Positions 45,201 through 51,264 of a DNA stretch of 64,000 nt are shown in pieces (position 1 is the stretch's first letter; every line of letters starts with the position of its first letter). The DNA comes from Autumnicola lenta. GTDB lineage: Bacteria > Bacteroidota > Bacteroidia > Flavobacteriales > Flavobacteriaceae. The stretch is taken from contig NZ_JAVRHO010000011.1 in NCBI RefSeq assembly GCF_031846515.1, forward strand, positions 62,001 to 126,000. The letters run 5' to 3'. The translations under genes were made by a program, and so were the position numbers. A model generated the notes under the pieces. It was not told the DNA's origin and searched no databases. It saw only the letters and a list, made by a program, of their open reading frames with translations.

Positions 45201-46653
45201 GCAGGTGATGTTACTTTCGCAGAAACTCGCCGGATTTTCCAAAGGTGACGCCGATATGCTGCGAAAGGCGATGGGTAAAAAAATATTCGCTTTACTGGAA
45301 CAGCTAAAACCGAAGTTTTTAGATGGGGGAGAAGCCAAAGGCCATCCCAGGGAAGTGCTGGAGAAAATCTGGAAAGACTGGGAAGCATTTGCGGCCTATG
45401 CCTTCAACAAATCCCACTCTACCTGTTATGCCTGGATCGCTTACCAGACTGCTTATTTAAAAGCGCATTATCCTGCGGAATATATGGCGGCGGTGCTTTC
45501 CAATAATATGAATGATATCAAGCAGGTTACTTTCTTTATGGAAGAGTGCAAGCGTATGAAGCTAAATGTGCTTGGGCCTGATGTAAATGAATCTTATTAC
45601 AAGTTCTCTGTAAATAAAGAAAATGCCGTAAGGTTTGGTATGGGCGCGATTAAAGGAGTTGGTGCAGGAGCAGTGGCTACTATTGTAGAAAATCGTAAAA
45701 CTGAAGCAGGTTCTTATCGTTCCATTTTTGATATGGCCAAACGAATAGATTTACGTGCAGCCAATAAAAAAGCTTTTGAAAACCTGGCTCTGGCCGGTGG
45801 CTTTGACGGATTTAACGATACCCATCGCGCACAATATTTTCATGATGAAGGCGACGGAATGACTTTTCTGGAAAAAGTTATAAAATTTGCGGCAAAATTC
45901 CAGGAAAATGAAAACTCCTCGCAGGTAAGTCTCTTTGGAGAAGCCAGTGATGTCCAAATTCCGGAGCCAACAGTGCCGCCATGTGAGCCTTGGGGCACGA
46001 TGGAAAAACTGAAGAGAGAGAAAGAAGTGGTGGGAATTTACATTTCGGGACATCCGTTGGATGACTTTAAGAAGGAGCTCCAATATTTCTGCAACTCCAC
46101 TTTAGCCGATTTTAATGAAATGGAGAAGTTTGTAAACAGGGAGCTTTCTTTTGCAGGTGTAGTTAGTGATGTGCAACATCGGACTTCCAAAATGGGCAAA
46201 GGATGGGCCACATTTTTTGTAGAAGATTATGTGGAGACTTATGAATTCAGGATGTTTGGGGAAGAGTATCTTAAATTCAGGCATTTTCTGGTGCCGAATT
46301 CTTTTGTACATATAAAAGCTTTTATCAAGGAAGGCTGGACCAATAAAGAAACCGGGAAAAAGAGTGACCCAAGGATTCAGTTTAACAGTTTCCAGCTACT
46401 TCATGATATTATGGATAGTTATGCAAAGAAACTTACCATCCAGCTGGATATAAATGACCTAAAAGAGGAGAAGATTACAGTGCTAAAAGATATTTTTCGT
46501 TCCCATCGCGGGGATCATAAACTAAATTTTGTGGTTTATGAAATGAAGGAGCAGGTGAAGCTGCATATGGCAAGCAAGCGGCAAAAGGTAAAGATATCAC
46601 AGGAATTACTGGAAGCCCTGGAAGAGGAGCAGGTAAATTATAAGCTGAATTAG
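42265..46653 (+). CDS. dnaE: DNA polymerase III alpha subunit with fused proofreading exonuclease
   Basis: A 1462-residue replicative polymerase. Residues 1-190 are a DEDDh exonuclease (FDTETTGL with DxE, and HNATADVEAT), normally the separate epsilon subunit. The PHP domain follows (FAHLHNHSQFSVLQ, ALTDHANM, about residues 260-480), then the palm/fingers/thumb with the catalytic PDIDIDFDDEGR near residue 690, and the HhH and OB domains at the C-terminus. The exonuclease fusion is known for Bacteroidota DnaE. It follows its own long leader and is the only gene in this transcript. Confidence 0.97.
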   Translation: MYLIFDTETTGLPKRWDAPLSDSDNWPRCIQIAWQLHDDMGRLVESQDYLVKPEGFNIPYDAEKIHGISTELAAENGITLNEVLEKFQSALNKSKFVVGQNVSFDVNIMGAEFFRLQMENSLQNLPILDTCTEVTAGMCKIPGGRGGKFKLPTLTELHEYLFDEPFAEAHNATADVEATTRCFLELLRKRMFTKEQLDVPADYFQNFSEANPQPIPLIGLKHINLKKASEEIRKQLQKEQPSEAITTEEIEENLEKLDEVPFAHLHNHSQFSVLQSTISIPDLVNAAGEENMPAVALTDHANMMGAFHFVKEVGAYNKSIKAKNAEALENNLPAEAKELKAVVGCEFFVCENHLDKSRKDNGYQIVMLAKNKKGYHNLAKMSSIAYTKGFYYVPRIDREVIQKYKEDIIVLTGNLYGEIPSKVLNVGEKQAEEALLWWKEEFGDDLYMEIMRHNQEDENRVNPVLTDFAKTHKIKLVATNNTYYWRQEDANAHDILLCVKDGEKQATPIGRGRGYRYGLPNQEYYFKSGEEMKNLFKDLPEAISNVQEIVDKIEPFELARDVLLPAFTIPEAFLVEEDKVDGGKRGENAYLKHITFEGAKKRYADLTPEIEERLNFELSVIENTGYPGYFLIVEDFIREARNMDVSVGPGRGSAAGSAVAYCLAITNIDPIKYDLLFERFLNPDRVSMPDIDIDFDDEGRSRVMDYVIEKYGANQVAQIITYGTMAAKSSIRDTARVLDLPLSDADRISKLIPNTKLGKIFGMSEKELKSKFRSEELENINELLNIAEGDDLEAQTVNQARILEGSVRNTGIHACGVIITPGDITDYVPVSVAKDSDLYVTQFDNSVVESAGLLKMDFLGLKTLTLIKDTVKIVKGRHDIDLDPDSFPLDDEETYKLFQRGETVGIFQYESPGMQKHMKDLKPTVFDDLIAMNALYRPGPMEYIPSFIARKHGSEEIAYDLPDMEEYLQETYGITVYQEQVMLLSQKLAGFSKGDADMLRKAMGKKIFALLEQLKPKFLDGGEAKGHPREVLEKIWKDWEAFAAYAFNKSHSTCYAWIAYQTAYLKAHYPAEYMAAVLSNNMNDIKQVTFFMEECKRMKLNVLGPDVNESYYKFSVNKENAVRFGMGAIKGVGAGAVATIVENRKTEAGSYRSIFDMAKRIDLRAANKKAFENLALAGGFDGFNDTHRAQYFHDEGDGMTFLEKVIKFAAKFQENENSSQVSLFGEASDVQIPEPTVPPCEPWGTMEKLKREKEVVGIYISGHPLDDFKKELQYFCNSTLADFNEMEKFVNRELSFAGVVSDVQHRTSKMGKGWATFFVEDYVETYEFRMFGEEYLKFRHFLVPNSFVHIKAFIKEGWTNKETGKKSDPRIQFNSFQLLHDIMDSYAKKLTIQLDINDLKEEKITVLKDIFRSHRGDHKLNFVVYEMKEQVKLHMASKRQKVKISQELLEALEEEQVNYKLN

Positions 46654-46710
46654 TTCGTTGTTCGTTGTTCGGGGTTTGGAGTTTTTCGAAGTAAGAAAAA
46701 TGAAGTTTCT

Positions 46711-46738
46711 GTAGGTCGATAATTGGCAAATTTGGACA
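46711..46738 (+). repeat. GATAATTGGCA intergenic repeat, copy 7
   Basis: AGGTCGATAATTGGCAAATT followed by TGGAC; the copy nearest to the consensus. Confidence 0.6.
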
Positions 46739-46771
46739 TAGGCTTATTGTTGTCTGTTGTCCGTGGAGATA

Positions 46772-46795
46772 GCTCGATAATTGACAATTTAGAGC
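46772..46795 (+). repeat. GATAATTGGCA intergenic repeat, copy 8
   Basis: CTCGATAATTGACAATTTAG with flanking GCTC/GAGC arms, 34 bp after copy 7. Confidence 0.5.
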
Positions 46796-47031
46796 ATCCT
46801 CCTGGGACGGATTAAAGATTGAAATTAGGAGCGGGAACCTTGTTCCCATGAATTTCTGAAAATGATCTCTCAAAATGTCCATTTTTCGGCATGAAAAGAA
46901 TGGAAAAACAGGATGTTTAGGCAGTAAATCGAAAAAAATGGACAGCGGTATAGATAAAGTGTGTGGTTTTTAAGTATTTGTGAAGTTAAACGATTAGAAG
47001 GCAGCAGAAAAAGGTCAGTTTCATGCTGTTT

Positions 47032-47058
47032 AGGGTCGAAAATTGCCAAATTTAAGCA
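47032..47058 (+). repeat. GATAATTGGCA intergenic repeat, copy 9
   Basis: GGTCGAAAATTGCCAAATTT, 240 bp after copy 8 and before the HigB/HigA promoter. Confidence 0.55.
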
Positions 47059-47143
47059 GTGGCAAAAAACACAGCCAGGATTGGCTTTAATTGATATTCT
47101 TGATAAGTTAACTGTTGCCAGCAATGTGGACTAAATCAAAAAG

Positions 47144-47174
47144 TTTCCATATAATTCAACTTTTGTTATCTTTG
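47144..47174 (+). promoter_or_regulatory. Promoter of the HigB/HigA pair
   Basis: TTTC (47144-47147) and TATCTTTG (47167-47174) are 19 bases apart, a near-consensus Bacteroidota promoter 27 bp before the toxin start. Confidence 0.6.
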
Positions 47175-47200
47175 CTAAAGAGAACTAACGAAAGCATTAA

Positions 47201-47533
47201 ATGAGACCAAAATTTGAGATAGTTTTTCTTGAACAAGCTATTGATTTTATGTCCCAATTGGACGCGAAAGCTAGAAAGAAAATCTACTATAATTTGGATA
47301 AAGCTAAACTTGAAAACGACCCAAAACTCTTCAAAAAGTTGAACGACGATATTTGGGAATTCAGAGCAGTTTATAAAGGGATTCAATACAGACTTTTTGC
47401 ATTTTAGGACAAAACTGATAAAACTGAAACGCTTGTGTTATCAACACACGGAATTATAAAAAAAGTAAGTAAAGTTCCAAAATCGGAAATTGAGAAAGCA
47501 ATGAAAATAAGATCAGAATATTTTGACGAGTAA
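47201..47533 (+). pseudogene. higB: HigB/RelE-type toxin interrupted by an in-frame TAG
   Basis: The N-terminal 68 codons (MRPKFEIVFLEQAIDFMSQL...RAVYKGIQYRLFAF) are a RelE/HigB-type toxin. A TAG at 47405-47407 follows, after which the same frame continues without a break for 41 more codons to the natural TAA at 47531, encoding DKTDKTETLVLSTHG and then EIEKAMKIRSEYFDE, which is exactly the expected toxin C-terminus. The TAG sits where family members have Trp (AFWD; TGG to TAG, one base). The full length would be 110 codons. The toxin is most likely dead, or needs suppression. The antitoxin behind it is intact. Confidence 0.82.
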
Positions 47534-47543
47534 ACTTGAAGTT

Positions 47544-47876
47544 ATGGCAACGAAAAATAAAAAAATGAAAATGATGACACTTGACCAAATGAAGGACAAG
47601 GACATTGGAAAACTTGGAACACCAGAACGTGACAAATATGAGTTTGACTTGCGAATGCAAGTTCTTGGCGATATAATAAAGTCTGTACGCAAAGAACGGA
47701 ATTTGACTCAAGAACAACTCGGAGAATTAATCGGAGTTCAAAAATCGCAAATTTCAAAATTGGAGCGAAATACCAAAAATGTTACTATCGAAACAATTTT
47801 AAAAGTATTTAAAGCATTGAAAGCCAATGTGCGATTTAGCGTGGAAATGAACGAATCGGAATTCAAAGTAGCTTAA
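47544..47876 (+). CDS. higA: HigA-type XRE antitoxin
   Basis: A 110-residue protein with an XRE helix-turn-helix (RNLTQEQLGELIGVQKSQISKLE) at about residues 55-80 and a basic Lys-rich N-terminus. As the gene after a HigB-like toxin it should bind the toxin and repress the operon. I choose ATG 47544; a TTG seven codons earlier overlaps the toxin end. Confidence 0.85.
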   Translation: MATKNKKMKMMTLDQMKDKDIGKLGTPERDKYEFDLRMQVLGDIIKSVRKERNLTQEQLGELIGVQKSQISKLERNTKNVTIETILKVFKALKANVRFSVEMNESEFKVA

Positions 47877-48229
47877 AGTACTACTGGCAACAAGATATAT
47901 AAAAGCAATTCTTCAATTAGTCTTAAATCGAAATTCCCTGCTCGCTTGCTTAGCTAATTGTTCCTTCGGAAAATCACGCTCGCTCGCACAGTTTAGACGG
48001 GACTTTATTGCAACTGTGTCACTGCCAACTTGTTTTTCGGTTATGGATTGGAGCAAGCTACCTTGTAGCGCGAAAAGCCCGGCCCCGCGCCACGAGCGCG
48101 GGGAAACCGCCAAATAAGCCTTGTAAATAAGGTTATAGCCAAATACAATATGCTTGTGTAAGAAAAAGCAAAATTATTTGACTAATTTTACATATTACAT
48201 AAAAGAAGCAAAACTTAAAATAAGATATT
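47877..48229. other. 353-bp intergenic region with GC-rich palindrome
   Basis: No gene seen. A perfect palindrome CCCCGCGC-CACGA-GCGCGGGG lies at 48083-48103 in a locally GC-rich patch unlike the surroundings; the remaining sequence contains inverted pieces (CAATTAG/CTAATTG; GGCAACAAG near 47886 versus GCCAACTTG near 48025). It could be the edge of a cassette-like insertion that carries the HigB/HigA pair. Confidence 0.4.
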
Positions 48230-48547
48230 ATGGCAATTGAAATAACAGATGCGACTTTTGAAGAGAAAGTTTTAAAGAGTGATAAGCCTGTAATGGTAGA
48301 TTTTTGGGCTGCATGGTGTGGACCTTGTAGAATGGTTGGACCTATCATCGACGAGATAAGTCAGGAATACGAAGGAAAAGCACTGGTTGGAAAGCTTGAT
48401 GTGGATGCGAACCAGGAGTTTGCTGCTAAATACGGAGTGAGAAATATACCTACAGTACTTGTTTTTCAGAACGGGGAATTGGTAGGGCGCCAGGTTGGTG
48501 TGGCTCCTAAAACTACTTATGCTGAAGCTCTTGATAATCTTTTGTAG
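48230..48547 (+). CDS. trxA: Thioredoxin
   Basis: A 105-residue thioredoxin with the redox motif WCGPC at about residues 30-34 (WAAWCGPCRMVGP) and the cis-Pro loop NIPTVLVF. It reduces disulfides in the cytoplasm. Terminator at 48572-48602. Confidence 0.97.
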   Translation: MAIEITDATFEEKVLKSDKPVMVDFWAAWCGPCRMVGPIIDEISQEYEGKALVGKLDVDANQEFAAKYGVRNIPTVLVFQNGELVGRQVGVAPKTTYAEALDNLL

Positions 48548-48571
48548 TAGGGTTATTACATAACGATAACG

Positions 48572-48602
48572 AAAAGGCCTGATGGAAATCAGGCCTTTTT
48601 CT
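48572..48602 (+). terminator. Terminator of trxA
   Basis: AAAAGGCCTGAT and ATCAGGCCTTTTT with a GGAA loop: a perfect stem plus T run. Confidence 0.9.
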
Positions 48603-48635
48603 ATATATTACAATTTGTTTTTAGAATTAAGCAGG

Positions 48636-49565
48636 ATGAATTTACAGGAGCAAGTACACAAGGCAGGAGGATTTACCAATATCGAGTTACTGGCGCGGCA
48701 GGTGGTGGAAGGATATATTTCAGGGATTCATAAGAGTCCGTTTCACGGATTTTCTGCGGAATTTGCCGAACATAAAATTTATAATAACGGCGAGAGTACC
48801 AAGCATATCGATTGGAAGTTATTTGCCAAAACCGACAAGCTTTATACAAAGCGGTATGAAGAGGAAACAAATTTGAGATGCCATTTAATTTTGGATAATT
48901 CAGCTTCTATGCATTATCCAAAACTGGCAAAACAAGAGGTTGGTGCTCTAAATAAAATTGGTTTTTCTGCTTTAGCTTCGGCTTGTATTATGCAAATAAT
49001 GAAGCGGCAGCGGGATGCGGTTGGTTTAAGTGTTTATAGTGACGAGTTCGAATTTTATGCGCCTGAAAAAGGTAGTGAGCGGCATCACCATATGCTTCTA
49101 AATACGCTGAGTGATCTTGTCCTGGAAAAAGCTGAGGGTAAAACAACCGATACTCACAAATTTCTTCACCAAATTGCAGAAAAACTGAAGAAGAGATCAC
49201 TTGTATTCTTATTTACCGATATGTTCCAGGCAGATGCCGAAGAAACTGATTTATTTGAAGCTCTGCGGCACTTAAAGTATAATAAGCATGAAGTAGTGCT
49301 TTTTCATGTAATGGATGAAAAGAGGGAGCTTAGTTTTGATTTTGACAATGTTCCCAGGCGGTTTACCGATGTGGAAACTGGTGCACAGGTAGATTTATAT
49401 TCTGAAAATGTAAAGGAAAATTATAAACTTGCGGTCGGGGATTATATTAATTCCCTTAAACTGGAATGCGCCAGGTATAAGATCCAGTATGTGCAGGCGG
49501 ATATTAATAAAAATCTCGAAAAAATTCTGACGACTTATCTTGTTGAAAGACAAAAGATTGGTTGA
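48636..49565 (+). CDS. DUF58 (VWA-like) protein
   Basis: A 309-residue protein matching DUF58, a VWA-like family often encoded near MoxR ATPases and linked to aerotolerance/Bat-type envelope functions. The hallmark GESTKHIDWKLFAKTDKLYTKRYEEE is near residue 60, and the metal-binding-like site is LDNSASM. No MoxR gene is adjacent here. I prefer ATG 48636 over the upstream in-frame start at 48582, because the first 18 codons of the longer form overlap the trxA terminator. Confidence 0.88.
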   Translation: MNLQEQVHKAGGFTNIELLARQVVEGYISGIHKSPFHGFSAEFAEHKIYNNGESTKHIDWKLFAKTDKLYTKRYEEETNLRCHLILDNSASMHYPKLAKQEVGALNKIGFSALASACIMQIMKRQRDAVGLSVYSDEFEFYAPEKGSERHHHMLLNTLSDLVLEKAEGKTTDTHKFLHQIAEKLKKRSLVFLFTDMFQADAEETDLFEALRHLKYNKHEVVLFHVMDEKRELSFDFDNVPRRFTDVETGAQVDLYSENVKENYKLAVGDYINSLKLECARYKIQYVQADINKNLEKILTTYLVERQKIG

Positions 49566-49602
49566 TGGGTTTAAATTATTCTGAAAAAAAAGCAAAAAAA
49601 GG

Positions 49603-49633
49603 TTTGTAGGATTGCAAAACGGCTGTATATTTG
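49603..49633 (+). promoter_or_regulatory. Promoter of tRNA-Asp
   Basis: TTTG (49603-49606) and TATATTTG (49626-49633) are separated by exactly 19 bases. It lies 18 bp before the tRNA. Confidence 0.75.
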
Positions 49634-49651
49634 CCCTCGCAATAAAGCAAC

Positions 49652-49725
49652 GGTCTGGTAGTTCAGTTGGTTAGAATACCTGCCTGTCACGCAGGGGGTC
49701 GCGAGTTCGAGTCTCGTCCAGACCG
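49652..49725 (+). tRNA. tRNA-Asp (anticodon GTC)
   Basis: A 74-nt cloverleaf: acceptor GGTCTGG/CCAGACC with discriminator G, D arm, anticodon loop CTGTCAC reading GTC for aspartate, and T loop TTCGAGT. CCA is not encoded. It is followed by a terminator at 49741-49780 and then by the integrative-element genes, so its 3' end is a likely attachment site. Confidence 0.95.
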
Positions 49726-49740
49726 CAAGAATAGTTAAGT

Positions 49741-49780
49741 AACCGCTTAGTAATCAATAAGATAGCTAGGCGGTTTTTTT
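49741..49780 (+). terminator. Terminator of tRNA-Asp
   Basis: AACCGC...CTAGGCGGTT with a run of seven Ts. Confidence 0.75.
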
Positions 49781-49838
49781 ATGCAGTAACAAATTCAGTA
49801 CATTGTCATCCTAGAATGCTGATTCTTAAAACTTTGTA

Positions 49839-50783
49839 ATGGACTCTAAATATAGATATTCCTTCCAAGATTGGCTAAACGGGACTATAACATTCACAGA
49901 TATCGCGAGTAATATCTTTTATGAAAAGGACTACATTTCACCTGAAGACAAAGAAAAAGTTCAACAGAAGCAAAGGGAAATTTTTAATCAAATTTTAGAT
50001 GATCGTTTTGAGATCAAAAAGAGTTTCTTGATTCAGTCCTTTAGAAGATCTTCAAATAGGGGATCCGAAATTTCAAAGCATATCACCACTTATGAAAACA
50101 TTCTCTACGGAAACATTGATGGTTTTGAGGATACAACAGTAATTATAGAAGAAGATTTCATGAAGGCTCCTGAGTTAACAGTTAAGCTCATACCTCCATT
50201 GAACGAAACCAACCACGGATCTGTAGAACTTAATTTCATTCAAGAGTCTATAGAAAGCTATCATCAAACCGGGGACTGGGATTACCGGACAGTTCAGACA
50301 CCGAATCCAAAAGACTTATTTGGACACATGGACTTCTACGGAGAATTCTATGCGGGATTCTATTACAGGCTGATAAACTATCTGAAAAGTTTGAAAGACG
50401 CCCCCTACAACTCTTATAAAGTAGAAGATTTGAATTATGAAAAATTTGGTTTAATTCGAGCAGAACTAAAGAAGGCTGGATATATTACTGAAGACATCTC
50501 GCCTGCGGCCTTTCTGCGAATCTTCAGTGGCTCTTTTTTGGAAGAGAGTCAAAAAATTGATTGGCTTAAGAACTACAATACGTTAAACTTCTTCTTGAGA
50601 CGGTTAAAGCCAAAGATTTATACTTCCAAAAATCATGGTTTCTATGATATAGCATCCAATTGCTTCTTAATCAAGGGAGGAGTGGTAAATCCCAGTACGC
50701 TGAGAAAAGCAACTTCTGAAAAATTAAAACCTAAGGAAGAGATGGAGATACTTCAAATAACAGGTAAGATCCTTAAGAAGTAA
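49839..50783 (+). CDS. Hypothetical protein of the integrative element
   Basis: A 314-residue protein with no motif I can name; it starts MDSKYRYSFQDWLNGTITFTDIA and is rich in charged and aromatic residues. Proteins of this kind sit next to an excisionase-like gene and a primase in Bacteroidota integrative elements. A clear hairpin and T run (50819-50846) ends it, so it is a separate unit from the following operon. Confidence 0.6.
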   Translation: MDSKYRYSFQDWLNGTITFTDIASNIFYEKDYISPEDKEKVQQKQREIFNQILDDRFEIKKSFLIQSFRRSSNRGSEISKHITTYENILYGNIDGFEDTTVIIEEDFMKAPELTVKLIPPLNETNHGSVELNFIQESIESYHQTGDWDYRTVQTPNPKDLFGHMDFYGEFYAGFYYRLINYLKSLKDAPYNSYKVEDLNYEKFGLIRAELKKAGYITEDISPAAFLRIFSGSFLEESQKIDWLKNYNTLNFFLRRLKPKIYTSKNHGFYDIASNCFLIKGGVVNPSTLRKATSEKLKPKEEMEILQITGKILKK

Positions 50784-50818
50784 CGACATTTTCAAATAAT
50801 TTCTTTCCCCTCTATTCA

Positions 50819-50846
50819 TAAAAGCCCTCTTTCTAAGGGCTTTTCT
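50819..50846 (+). terminator. Terminator after the 49839 gene
   Basis: AAAAGCCCT/AGGGCTTTT stem and a T-rich tract. Confidence 0.75.
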
Positions 50847-50928
50847 TTTTCCAAATCACGACATTTTAAAAATACCAATTTCGGAGCTTCTTCATTGCCT
50901 TTATTTTCGATGAAAATTCCTGAAGACA

Positions 50929-51264
50929 ATGAGTTTCAAACCAAACGATTACAATCCGTTTATCGACCTAATCATTGATAAGGTGGCCGCCAAGGTTGTT
51001 GAACGATTGGAATCTACCATAATGCAGTCTCTGGAGGGAAGATTAGCTAACACTGCCAATGGTCAAAAACTACTCATTAATACTAAGGAATTGGCCGATC
51101 AGCTCTCAGTGTCGCCCAGCACCATTAGAAAACTTCGTGAGCAAGGAATGCCTACAGTTTTAATTGGTGATGCGGTGCGCTTTGAGCCAGAGGCAGCAAT
51201 GAAGTTTATTATTAAAAATGCTCAAGATGAGAATAACAAAACAAGAGGTCTTCGAGAAGACTAA
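50929..51264 (+). CDS. Helix-turn-helix excisionase-like protein
   Basis: A 111-residue protein. Residues 45-105 form an HTH_17-like winged helix (LLINTKELADQLSVSPSTIRKLREQGMPTVLIGDAVRF), as in the excisionase/AlpA-like proteins of Bacteroidota mobile elements. The N-terminal 40 residues are helical (FIDLIIDKVAAKVVERLE). It overlaps the primase gene by 47 bp and is probably the directionality factor or regulator of the element. Confidence 0.8.
   Translation: MSFKPNDYNPFIDLIIDKVAAKVVERLESTIMQSLEGRLANTANGQKLLINTKELADQLSVSPSTIRKLREQGMPTVLIGDAVRFEPEAAMKFIIKNAQDENNKTRGLRED

Larger units (their letters stand above)
46654..47200. other. 547-bp intergenic region with three repeat copies
   Basis: No gene seen. 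It contains three copies of the GATAATTGGCA motif (46711, 46772, 47032), two similar but poorer ones (about 46872 and 46930) and the promoter of the HigB/HigA pair. Confidence 0.6.

Noticed and set aside
46475..47124. Minus-strand ORFs in and after dnaE
   Set aside because: They lie opposite a conserved gene or in a repeat-filled gap and have no protein-family features.
47201..47407. Short RelE-like ORF read as a complete 68-residue toxin
   Set aside because: The frame resumes directly after the stop with the missing conserved C-terminus, so it is an interrupted 110-codon gene rather than a short family member.
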